Source: Pleurostoma richardsiae (lineage: Eukaryota; Ascomycota; Sordariomycetes; Calosphaeriales; Pleurostomataceae). Taken from it: 64,000 nucleotides of DNA. Numbering within the stretch: the first letter of the stretch is position 1; the number at the start of each line of letters is the position of its first letter. The DNA lies in NCBI GenBank assembly GCA_030052745.1, contig JANBVO010000004.1, positions 1 to 64,000 on the forward strand, given 5' to 3'. Below the pieces are notes generated by a model. The model searched no databases, had not been told where the DNA came from, and was given only the letters and a program-made list of their open reading frames with translations. The translations under genes were made by a program, and so were the position numbers. This document shows, piece by piece, positions 34,403-44,414 of this stretch.

Positions 34403-36409
34403 AATGACGAGGCGGACATGTCACTACTCTGGGCCTCTTGAACATAGAGTCCCAGAGACACGGTGACAAGGACAGAGAGGGAGAATCGAAGGAAGCCGGG
34501 TTGGATGGGGATGTGTAAGGTACATATGCCGGCTGACACAGTTCGAGATTCAAGCCCTAAGAGAAGAGGTGCAGGGAGGGCTGTTTTGGTGCGAGGGACC
34601 ACTCAGCGCCCGGGATCCAGCCACCGCCAACAAGTAGGTGGTCTTAGTAGAGATCTGTAGAGCAAGGTAGGGTCTGTAACGGGCTACATATAGGGGGACG
34701 AAGGTGGTCGACATGGGGAACAAAGAATAGGAGGCGACAGGTCGACACCGTCTGTCTGATTCAAACAGTCGGTGAGCATAAGACATGGGCCCTGGGTCCC
34801 GGTGTTGGGACGGTACATGGCCCGTAGAAGAGCGCGGTACCGGCTATCTGCAGGAGTGTTCATGCAAGCCACGCCAGGCACGAGGCTGGACCCTGGCATG
34901 GTCCGGCCTGGCAAGGTGAAGGATCACCGCTTTTGAGAAGCGGTGATGGACTTTGTTGGGGAGCACGCAGAGCATCCGGAGGTGAAGAGAGTCCGGAGCC
35001 TGCCAAGGTACGCGAGAGATACCGTGTTGGCAGCTACCGCAAGGTACCATGCCATCTCATGCCACCCAATCCAGGATGCCGACTGGTGGGGTTGCATGCA
35101 AGACGAGGGGCCCGCCTCTGCTTTCTGCGCCCCCACACCGTCTTTTCCGCCTTTTGAGGCCCCGCCTGTTAGGGCGCCCGCCCAGAAATGGCGTGCTGCC
35201 TTAACAGTCGAGCAACTCCAAGCCGTCGTCTCACTGCGTTGTGAATCGACAGCTGGGCCGGCCTGCATCGTCCTACCAGGCCCCGGTCATGGTAAGGTAC
35301 CACGCTAATAGCCTCCATACCGCTGGGTCGGGCAGCGGGGGCCTCCCAGGAACTATGGGACACACGTGTGACATCCATACTAAAAGTGCCTGACATTGAC
35401 CGGGCCTGGATCGGGGTGGTGAAAGAGGGTAGCAGCCGGTGGTATGAGAAGGGGGATAGATAAGGTGAGATAAATGGAGGGGAAGCGACGGAGGGAGGGC
35501 AGCCTCGAAGCAAGAGAAGAAGATGCTGACTAGGTACATGCCACCACGGCTCGAGGGAGGTGTGAAGCGTGGTGCGTCTGTCTGCCTCGCTTGATGTCCT
35601 GTTAGTGGACTATCGCCGAGATGCAACCCCTCCTAGGAGACGACCAGGCTGCGGCAACTGTCCACAGATAGATCAGCCTTGACCAGACCAGCCACCCTGG
35701 ACCGGGTACAACGTAATTAACGCGACTGATCAGACAGATCAGCCCGTCATCTGGGTCGCTGAATGTGCATATAAAGGCAGTAGCGACGCACATTGCTGCC
35801 GCTTCTGTTGCTGCTGTTCGCTTCGACTGGCTAGAGGTTCCGAAAATCCTACGAGAAGGAGACAGGAACAGCGCCGGGAGACTTGAGACAAGAATGTTCT
35901 GCAACCAGCCTTCCCCTTGCAGTGCCGGATCCAGTCCCGGCCAAGCGGGTGTGTCGACCTCGAGGCTCTGGTCTCCTTTTCGTCGGGTCGGTCCTGCGTG
36001 GCACAGCGTACCTGGCGTGGGATATCGGACTGTTATGCTCACCGACTCAGGATTGGCTAAGCCGACCTAGGGGGATGGCCCAGACAATGTACCGCTTAAC
36101 AGGAGACGCACACTGACATGTCAAGACCGACATCGACAGCCGGCAGGCGAGAAAGCAAGCGGGAAAGAGAGCGAGCAAGCACTTGACTTGCTTCTTCTCC
36201 CCCGTAGTGCCGCGCGGTGTGAAGTGCACAACTACCACGCATGAGGGCCTCATTGGTCCACATCATCGAGCCTCCGGAGCTCGGGAAGCCCAACCCGGTG
36301 TAGGCATGCCAACAGGCCTGTCGTGCCTGTCGGGGAGTCGGACCTCGTCCACGTCGCCGCACAGGTCGTCACAAAGCCCGCCGGGGAGGCTTCCGACAGC
36401 CTGGAGAAG
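34403..36409. other. intergenic, no supported gene
   Basis: This lies 5' of the F-box gene and left of the MITE. Repeated GGTAC-containing motifs occur near 35006, 35042 and 35294. Open frames are short and unconvincing. A possible minus-strand coding remnant next to the MITE is treated under findings. Confidence 0.45.
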
Positions 36410-36411
36410 TA

Positions 36412-36454
36412 ACGTTTTCCACACCCTGCCCGGCCACCCAGGCTAGTTGGCCAC
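36412..36454 (+). repeat. left terminal inverted repeat of the MITE
   Basis: These 43 bp, starting ACGTTTTCCACACCC, are inverted at 36835-36877 with one mismatch (T here, C in the other copy, at the 37th base). Confidence 0.9.
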
Positions 36455-36817
36455 TCAGGAACCTCATTAAGTTTATAGAAATCTAAAAACACGTAACTTA
36501 TCCAATTCTTAATGAAATACCGTTAAAATTTAATATTAAAATTTCTATAATATTTAGTATTATAAATTTTTTTTTAAAATTAATTAACTCTAATTATAAT
36601 GAGTTATTCACGTAATATGGTTTAAGTACATATTATATTATGTAATAAAATTATATTTTATAAATAACTTAATGAAATAAAGTTCAATGAGTTTTTAATT
36701 TTTCTTTAATAATATGAGATAGTATAATAAAAATAATATTAAAATTTAAAATTATTCCACTATGAATTGGATAAGTTATATGTTTTTAATTTTTAATGAT
36801 TTTGGTGAGATTTTTGG

Positions 36818-36877
36818 GTGGCCGACTAGCCTGGGTGGCCGACTAGCCTGGGTGGCCGGGCAGGGTGTGGAAAACGT
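36818..36877 (-). repeat. right terminal inverted repeat with an internal 17-bp duplication
   Basis: Positions 36835-36877 are the inverted match of the left end. Immediately inside it, 36818-36834 is an exact tandem copy of the 17 bp at 36835-36851 (GTGGCCGACTAGCCTGG). The left end has only one copy, so the right end has expanded. Confidence 0.88.
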
Positions 36878-36879
36878 TA

Positions 36880-37661
36880 GCTCCACCTGCGACTCCCGCA
36901 GGCCTGCCAGCATCTTCACCGTCATCATGCTGTTGTCAAGACCAGAATTTAAAATAGAGTTGGTGTGAAAAGCCGCCGCTCCGCAGCGATGGCGGACGGT
37001 CGTGGTCCGTACAGTAGTCGCAGGAAGAATTGCTTCCTTTATCTGCGAGAGAGCGAGATAGTGGAAACCTGAGGCGCACATATTGTTGAGACAGAGAGGA
37101 GCCTAGACTCGTCATCAACATGTAACGGTGTCTCGAATGCATCTCCTGAATTTTTTCCAACTCGAGATATCGCCGCGGCATGTTAGGAGGTCCCGAGCCC
37201 TTGGAACACTCACTTGCAGCTCGTATGAACGGGTGGATATCACGTATCAGTCCATCGATAGTGCGATTATCGCGCATCTTCGACGATAAAGCGACTGTTG
37301 GTCTGTCCGGCCCGCTCCAAGGAGGCCGCGGGCCCCGTCCGGAAGTGACACCGCGTCTTTTTAGTGGACCGGATCCCTGACGCTAGCGCCGCCAGAGGAC
37401 CAACTGGGACACTTTCCCTCACCCATCAGCCCAGGCTGACCAGCCAACTGTCCGTCGACCTCCATGTGAAAGAAAAGCCCACGCCCAGCGACGCGCGCCG
37501 GTCTGCCAATCTGTGGCTGTCAGTGGCTTCAGTCGCTCTTGAGCCATATGAGATACCCGTGTCGGGAATGTGCTGCTCTTCATCGCACCTCTCGTTCCGG
37601 CATTGCCAACGGTTGATCTGAGCAGCATGCAACAACCGTCTGCAACGACACCCGTGCCGGC
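36880..37661. other. intergenic between the MITE and the RBR ligase gene
   Basis: This is the 5' flank of the RBR gene. A minus-strand frame at 36936-37277 (113 codons) has a plausible helical sequence but no recognisable domain. Confidence 0.4.
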
Positions 37662-39713
37662 ATGATGGTCTTCTCCGGCCTGCTCAGCAGCACCTCGAGT
37701 GATCGTGAAGGCAGCAGGGCCAAGGCCACCTCTCCTGCTCCGAGCAACCGCAGTACCACCACAACCTCCTCCGCCACCCGCGATCCCGCCGCCTACCTTG
37801 CCTCCGAGTATATCTTCGACGAGTCCCACCTGCGGCCCCTCGAGCCTGAAGCCCCGGATCTCAGAGAGCTCAACAACTGTCTCGAGGCTCTTGCCGTCAT
37901 CTTCCCCAATGTCCAGATCGAAGTATTCCGGGAGATGCTGGTGAGCTTCGATGGCGAGTCTAGGCTCGCCCTCGTCGCGGATGCGCTCCTGAAGAACCGA
38001 GTGACCTGGGTCAAGGGACGCTGGAGACTGACTGCGAAACCCGAAACACCAGACGCGACCAACCACGCGGTCGATGCCGTCAGTGAGCCGGGACAAAAGC
38101 CATCGGAACTCCCACCTACGGAGATGTTCAGGAGTCCCGAATACAAAAAGGCAGTACGGACCTTAGCGGCATACGAGTTCAAGGGCCTATCTCGCTCAAC
38201 CATCAATGCAGTCTTGGCGGAATCGAACTATTCTTACCTTGAGGCCAGGCGCACTCTTGTCAACCTGTCCTCCAAGTCTTGGAGGTTCACTATATCGTCC
38301 CTGTTTCTGCGCAGGAAACCCGTGACATCCACCGAGATCGAGCACCATCCTCTAGTAATATGGAAGTCCTCCGGCCGTGGCTCAATTATCCCGTGCATAA
38401 GGCCCACGGGGAATGCGGAGCTCGACAGAGAATTGTTCAACGAACTGATCTTCCCCCTGAAGGAACGAGCGAGGACAGCACTGGAAGAGAAGGACCACGC
38501 TCTAGCTCTGACTATCAACGCGGAGGAGGCAGAGGAACTGGAGTCGACTCATGAGTGTGCTTGCTGCTTTACGACAGCGGCGTTTGAGGAGTTCACGACC
38601 TGCAACGCCGAAGGACACATGATTTGTTTCCGTTGCGTGCAGCACTCCATCACCGAAGCCGTGTTCGGTCAGGGCTGGCACCGCAGTATCGACAAGGAGA
38701 CCGGCACTCTCAAGTGTCCGGCTGTGGAGTCTGAAGAGTGCAAAGGCTGCATTCCTTCGGATCACATGCACAGGGCGATGCTAGAAGAGAAGAAAGGAGC
38801 GGAGATACTCCATAAACTCGACCAGCGCCTCGCAGAGCACAGCTTGCTGTCTTCCGGACTGCCCCTGATCCGATGCCCCTTCTGCGACTATGCCGAAGTG
38901 GACGATATCTATCTTCCCGACCAAGAGGCTCAGCTGCGCATAAGGTCCGATAGCATTTACAACCTAATCCTCCTCATTCTCTGCGTTGGCACCGTTCCCT
39001 TCCTCCTCCCCGTCATCCTCTTCTCCTCGCTAGTGGCCATCGTCATCAGCTCCAAGAAGACGATGGGCGACTATGTCATCTCGCAGGTCAAGGCGTCTCT
39101 CGCGCGCTACCGCCGCCGCCGCCGCGGCCTCAAATTCACCTGCCAGTCGCCGCGCTGCGGGCGCACGTCGTGCCTCTCCTGCAGCAAGGAGTGGGCCGAC
39201 GTGCACGTATGCCACGAGTCGTCGCTCGTCGCGCTGCGCACGCAGGTCGAGCAGGCCATGAGCATGGCCGTCAAGCGCGTGTGCCCGCGATGCAACACCT
39301 CCTTCGTCAAGACCGCCGGCTGCAATAAGCTAACCTGCCCCTGCGGCTACAAGATGTGCTACGTCTGCCGCCGCGACATCAGCGGCACCGAGGGCGACGA
39401 TGCGGGCTACCGCCACTTCTGCGACCACTTCCGCCCGGAGGGCGACCCGCGGCCGTGCACCCAGTGCAACAGGTGCAACCTGTGGGAGTCGGAGGACACG
39501 GAGGCCGTGCTGAGGCAGGCGAAAGAGGAGGCCGAGCGCAAGTGGCGCGAGGCGGAGAGGCGCGACCTCAGCGGCGCGGAGCGCGCGTTCCTCGAGACCG
39601 GCGTCGCGGTCAAGAGACGGGACGGCAACCTGCTCGAGGGTGCCCTGGGGACGGGCAAGCTGCCGAGCCTGGAGGAGCTTTGCGATGCTGTTGTTGAGAA
39701 TATTTTCGTGTAG
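37662..39713 (+). CDS. RBR (RING-IBR-RING) E3 ubiquitin ligase, RNF216-like
   Basis: Single-exon gene of 683 residues. A Ser/Thr-rich N-terminus is followed by a helical segment with CUE-like features (residues 65-110, LNNCLEALAVIFPNVQIEVF). RING1 starts near residue 299 (ECACCFTTAAFEEFTTC, GHMICFRC). The IBR half-sites are RCPFCDYAE (about 414) and KFTCQSPRCGRTSCLSC (about 501). RING2 lies at 541-569 (CPRCNTSFVKTAGCNKLTCP, CGYKMCYVC), with Cys554 in the position of the thioester-forming cysteine of RBR ligases. The RING2 pattern and the trailing HFC/RPCTQCNRC block resemble RNF216/TRIAD3. Between the IBR halves is an insert with a 30-residue hydrophobic stretch (about 432-462), which may anchor the enzyme in a membrane. 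The substrate is unknown. Confidence 0.9.
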   Translation: MMVFSGLLSSTSSDREGSRAKATSPAPSNRSTTTTSSATRDPAAYLASEYIFDESHLRPLEPEAPDLRELNNCLEALAVIFPNVQIEVFREMLVSFDGESRLALVADALLKNRVTWVKGRWRLTAKPETPDATNHAVDAVSEPGQKPSELPPTEMFRSPEYKKAVRTLAAYEFKGLSRSTINAVLAESNYSYLEARRTLVNLSSKSWRFTISSLFLRRKPVTSTEIEHHPLVIWKSSGRGSIIPCIRPTGNAELDRELFNELIFPLKERARTALEEKDHALALTINAEEAEELESTHECACCFTTAAFEEFTTCNAEGHMICFRCVQHSITEAVFGQGWHRSIDKETGTLKCPAVESEECKGCIPSDHMHRAMLEEKKGAEILHKLDQRLAEHSLLSSGLPLIRCPFCDYAEVDDIYLPDQEAQLRIRSDSIYNLILLILCVGTVPFLLPVILFSSLVAIVISSKKTMGDYVISQVKASLARYRRRRRGLKFTCQSPRCGRTSCLSCSKEWADVHVCHESSLVALRTQVEQAMSMAVKRVCPRCNTSFVKTAGCNKLTCPCGYKMCYVCRRDISGTEGDDAGYRHFCDHFRPEGDPRPCTQCNRCNLWESEDTEAVLRQAKEEAERKWREAERRDLSGAERAFLETGVAVKRRDGNLLEGALGTGKLPSLEELCDAVVENIFV

Positions 39714-40154
39714 GTCTACGTGGAACGGATGGCTTGATTGATGGGGAGTCGGGAATTCTTCGCTTGCTGAGGAAAGATAATCATGCTTGGGCCGGGCTGG
39801 CCGCCAACGAAGGGCTCGACGGGAAGACTGGAACTGCTTGTTTGTTGACTTGGAGTCTTTGTTTTGCGCGGCAGCAAAAGGATCTGGCACACACTATTAG
39901 ACATATATACCCCCTAAGTCGAGCATCGCTTGCGGCCAGAAGAGCAGATGCCTCGCGTTTCTTTCCTTAATAGAACTTTGTTTCATGACACTAGTATGGG
40001 CCTCATGGGCCTCAAAGAAACCAGCTTGCTGTTTCCCTGGGCATGGCAGAAGTGACAGCATCGAGGCCAAGGATATCGTTACATCGGATTTCATCTCAAT
40101 CTCCCTCCGGACCCGTCATCCATCTTCGGCCCATCGCAGCGACTCTCGATCTGC
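39714..40154. other. convergent intergenic region
   Basis: 3' ends of the RBR ligase (plus) and fox2 (minus) face each other. No other feature was recognised. Confidence 0.5.
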
Positions 40155-43100
40155 CTAGATCTTGCTCTTCCCATCCTCCACCAGCTCCGCCGCCGCGCCG
40201 CCGATGGCCAGCTTGCCCGTCTCCTTCACCTTGGTCTGGAAGACGACCTTGCCGCCCTCCTTCCACATCTCCGTCACCAGGGTCTGGCCGGGGAGCACAG
40301 TGCCCGCGAAGCGGACCTTGATGTTCTTGATGGGGCCGAACCTGAAAAGAACAAGCCGAGGTCAGCAAAAGAAGGAGGGGGATCTGGAGAGGAAACAGCA
40401 GAGCGTACCTCTCGTAGACTGCCTTGCCGGCGATGCCGAAGAAGCACAGGCCGTGCAGGATGGGCACCTTGAAGCCGCCCATCTTCGCGAAGCTGGGGTC
40501 GACGTGGAGTGGGCTGCCGCGGACGTGTCACATCGTCAGTACTCTTGTCTCTTTTCTCACTCTAAGCCCGACAGGGTGGGACTCACTTGTAATCACCGCT
40601 CAGGCGGTAGATGGCAGCCTGCTCCTCCGTCGTCTTCTCCTCGACGACCACGTCCGGCGCGCGAGCCGGCGGCTTGTTGGCCGCCGTGCTGGCACCGCGG
40701 TCCGCGGGCTTCTTCTGGCCCCCGAAGCCGCCGCACCCGCGCAGGAAGACCGTCATCTCGTTGTAGAAGAGCGGCTTGCCCGTCTCGGCGTGCACGGTGG
40801 TGACGCCGCTCTTGACGATGGCCGCGCTGCCCTTGTCCACGACCTCGAGCAGCTTCGGGTAGGACACGACGCGCGCCGCCGTCGGGATCGGGTACTGCTT
40901 GACCTCAAGGTACTGCTCGCCGTGCAGCAGCATCATGGGCGAGAAGTTGGGCACCAGGCTGGCCAGGTCGTACGGCGCCTCGGCGTCGAAGGGCGGGATC
41001 ACGCCGAAGGTGGGAATCACCTGGAAGTCCTCGGCGCCCTCGCTATTTGTCGGAAGTCCAGCGGTTAGTAACGCCCCCATGACTGAAAGACGATGGAAGC
41101 AGAGTAGAGAGGGGAGTCCTCGGAGGCAGGAACTCACAAGATATATTTGAGTTCGTTTCGCTTCGCTCCAATGCCAAGGTTGTAGAGCATCACATCGCGT
41201 TCGGTGTAGTTGAATTCAGTCCCCTTCGGCTCAGCTTTCAAAGCAGCCTGGATCGCATCGAGGTACTCATTGCTGGCGGGCGCGGCGGCGTCACTCTGCA
41301 CGAGAGAAAAGGAAGCGTCAACATATTGCTTTCTCTCTATCCTAGAGACTATATTGATACATCTACTGTGCCAGGAGAGGCACAGCTGGAAAGAGGAGGT
41401 GGCACAGATCATACCTTGGCCTTCTCGCTGCTCGTCCGGTTCTCCATGTTTGCCATGATCTTCTCTAAGCTCTCTTGCGTCTTCGACGGGTGATCCGCGC
41501 GCTGATCGAATGTGACGATGTCCTTCCAGTGCTTCACAACCTCCTCCGGTGTGAGGGGGACGTCGACCGGGAAGCCATGGCCGCCGCTCCGCTGCCACCT
41601 CGTCTGGCCGGCCCAGCCGCTACCGACCTCGTACAGACCGCCGGTCGGATCCTTGGGGACCTTGTCACTGGACAGAGCAAGGACCAGAGGGGCAATATAG
41701 TCAGGCTTGAATGCCTGCACCAGTTCCTCGGGCAGGATGGTTCTCGTCATTGCGGTGCCGGCATTGGGCGCAATGGTGTTGACGTAGATGTTGTATTTGG
41801 CACCTTCAAGAGCAAGAGCCCTTGAGAAACCGAGGATCGCACATTTCTGTCCATCATCCGTCAGTTCAGCCGACCATATACAGAGGGAAATTAACACTCA
41901 CGGCAGCTGAGTAGTTGGCTTGACCGAAGTTGCCATAGATACCGCTCGTCGAGGTGGTGTTGACCACACGGCCATACTTCTGCTTCAGGAAGTATGGCCA
42001 CGCCGCCTTAGTGACCTTGTACGTCCCTCTGGCGTGGACATTCATCACCGCATCCCACTGGCCGTCCTCCATATTGGCGAAAGCCTTGTCACGAAGAATA
42101 CCAGCGTTGTTGATGACGATATCGATACGGCCAAAGGCGTCGATAGCAGCCTTGACCACGACGTCGCCGTCTTCAGCAGAAGCCTTGACGCCGACAGCCT
42201 TACCACCTAGCTTTTTGATCTCTCCCACTACATCGTCAGGGTTCGCGAGGTCGTTGACCACCACAGCGGCGCCATGCTTGGCGAATGCAAGACAGTAAGC
42301 ACGGCCGATACCAGCGCCTCCTCCGGTGACAAGTGCCACACGGCCAGAGAAGTCGAGCTTGCTACCCTGCTCATTGGGTCCCATCTTGACGGACTCCTCA
42401 AGCAATGTCACGAAGTCGTTGGGGCCAGAGGGGTACTGAGGCTTGGAGAAGTCCCGGACCTGATCCCACTTCTTGAGGACCGCGCTAGGAGTGTAGCTGT
42501 CGTCGCACTTGAGCAGCTGGCCGCTTGACCGCTCCCACCTCAGTTTGGCAATGTGACCGCCGCCGACTTCAAAGATGGAGCCGTTCTCGCTCGTGTTGTC
42601 CTTGTGCACCAATACCGCAACCAGCGGCACCACCCACTCGGGCTTCATAAGCTCGAGGATATCTGGTGGCATGACGGTTTCCGTCATCCGGCTGGCAGCG
42701 ATGGGTGCGATGACGTTGGAGATGATATTATACTTGGCGCCCTCCTTGGCAAGAGTCTCGGTAAAGCCGACCATGGCAAGCTTAGCAGCTATGGAGAATT
42801 AGCAGCAATTCAGATAGCCGCGCGGGACGCTGCTGTGTCTCGCTCACCTGAGTAGTTGGCCTGGCCGAAGTTGCCGAACAGGCCAGCAGCAGAGGCAGTG
42901 TTGATGACGCGACCATACTTCTGTTTCCTGAAGTGAGGCCATGCGGCCCTCGAGCACTTGTATGCGCCCTTGACGTGGACCTTGAAGATCAGGTCCCAGT
43001 CCTCGTCCTTCATATTCTTGAAGCTGACATCGCGCAGGATGCCGGCGTTGTTGATGAGGATATCGATGCGACCGAACTCCTTTACGGCGGTCTCAATGAT

Positions 43101-43420
43101 CTTGTCGCCGTTCTCGACGGAGTCGTAGTTCGCGACGGCCTTGCCGCCCTTCGCCTTGATCTCATTGACGACTACGTCTGCGGCCTGCAGAGAGGACAGT
43201 CTGTCAGCAGGCTGCCTCGCTGCTTCGCAATCTCAGGGCTAGACAGAGCTATGTGCATTACCTTTGTAGAGTGTCCCTCGCCCTTGGATGAGACTCCTAG
43301 ATCGTTCACAACGACGCTGGCTCCCCGGGAGCCAAAGAACGTGGCATAAGCCTTACCCAAGCCGCCGCCCGCTCCGGTGACGACGACGACCTGGCCGTCG
43401 AAGCGCAATTGGCCCGACAT
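40155..43420 (-). CDS. fox2: peroxisomal multifunctional beta-oxidation protein (hydratase-dehydrogenase-epimerase, MFE-2)
   Basis: Eight exons (43420-43262, 43184-42848, 42788-41902, 41846-41415, 41295-41138, 41042-40587, 40513-40409, 40341-40155) encode 906 residues with consistent phases. Two tandem short-chain dehydrogenase domains follow one another: [27 protein letters not shown] and NYSAAK in the first; [27 protein letters not shown] and NYSAAK in the second. The C-terminal MaoC-type hot-dog hydratase shows [21 protein letters not shown]. It performs hydration and R-specific 3-hydroxyacyl-CoA dehydrogenation of fatty-acid beta-oxidation. The terminal tripeptide SKI is a PTS1 variant, placing it in peroxisomes. 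Length matches fungal Fox2 (about 900). CCGAGG boxes upstream suggest fatty-acid induction. Confidence 0.96.
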
Positions 43421-43645
43421 AGCGATGGCTCTAGAGACAGGAGTGACGGAGCAAATGCAAGGACAACTAGCGAATTCAAGGTGTGACCTTCACTTCAAGC
43501 GATTAGGACGGAGGAGCAGGGCAATAGAAAAGTGGAAGCTGTCTTGGTTGGTATTACAGTTGAGGTGTACGTGCTTCTTGTATAAAGGCGGTTCGCGGAC
43601 GGGATGATGGCAGAGCTGCGACCAATGTCGGGCCTACATGTTAAG

Positions 43646-43651
43646 CCGAGG
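43646..43651. promoter_or_regulatory. putative FarA/FarB fatty-acid response element (CCGAGG)
   Basis: CCGAGG lies 226 bp upstream of the fox2 start. CCTCGG/CCGAGG is the core bound by the Zn2Cys6 regulators FarA and FarB of Aspergillus nidulans and their Fusarium CTF1 relatives, which induce peroxisomal beta-oxidation genes. A six-base match alone is weak, but two copies in a proper target promoter strengthen the call. Confidence 0.55.
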
Positions 43652-43687
43652 CTTGTGGACGGTTCGAGGTATCAGAAGCCCCATTTG

Positions 43688-43693
43688 CCGAGG
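43688..43693. promoter_or_regulatory. putative FarA/FarB fatty-acid response element (CCGAGG), second copy
   Basis: This second CCGAGG is 42 bp, about four helical turns, from the first and in the same orientation, 268 bp upstream of fox2. Confidence 0.55.
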
Positions 43694-44414
43694 GGCTCGA
43701 CAGCGCTGGGGCTAAGCCGCTTTAGGCGGGCCCCCTTCACATGCAAAGAACCTCCTCTGGTAGCAAGGAACACCAACGGGTTTCGCCATGAGGTCATGCG
43801 TGCTGACGGTCACATGCCGCAAGCTCCCTGAACATGGGGTTTACGACACGGATGTCTTTCTGGAAGCGGCTTCTCTGATATTGTAGATTAACTCCGGCTT
43901 CTCTATATCTTCAAGAAGAGATACTAAAAGGTGTATCAGTATCCTTTATTGGCACCCTCGTCGGACAGCTAACTACCGATGCTAGGTATCTGCCTAGGAA
44001 ATGTACATCAGGATGGGACAGCTGCCAGGAGCCCGGCATGACCGGCTGGCCTAGGTACAGACTGAAGTGCGGAGACCCCACACTCGGCTACCCTCCCCCG
44101 CTCCACGAGGTGGACTTGTGAAGCAGCAATGAAAATAAAGCAGCAGGCATTGCGGGTGCGACTTGGGCCCTAGGTAAGCTACAGAAGCAGTAAAGTGCCG
44201 CGGCTCTGTGCCATATTGTATACGTTCATACACATTGGTAGATACAGCGTATATATTTCTGTCTGCACCTGGGCTGTCGACGCGGCGAAACATTAACCCC
44301 CAAACCAAGCATTCCATGCTAGTAGCCCATGCTGTCCAAGAAACAAGCCGACACTCCGCAACACCAGAGAAAGGATCCCATATGTTCACGCTAGCCATGC
44401 TTATCCAAATTGTT

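Larger units (their letters stand above)
36412..36877. mobile_element. MITE, Tc1/mariner-type, 466 bp
   Basis: The element begins ACGTTTTCCACACC and ends with its reverse complement, and is flanked on both sides by TA (36410-36411 and 36878-36879). TA target duplication is the signature of Tc1/mariner transposases. The terminal inverted repeats match over 43 bp with a single T/C difference, and shorter inverted matches continue inside (36485-36508 against 36764-36787). The interior, about 36480-36810, is extremely AT-rich, unlike the surrounding DNA, and contains no transposase frame. It is therefore a non-autonomous miniature element. The AT-rich core could be original or the result of repeat-induced point mutation. 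No second copy was seen in the window. Confidence 0.88.
43421..44414. other. intergenic: fox2 promoter and atg15 3' flank
   Basis: About 1 kb upstream of fox2. It contains two CCGAGG boxes and, further out, several CCTAGGTA motifs (around 43993, 44050 and 44168). No coding sequence is supported. Confidence 0.55.
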
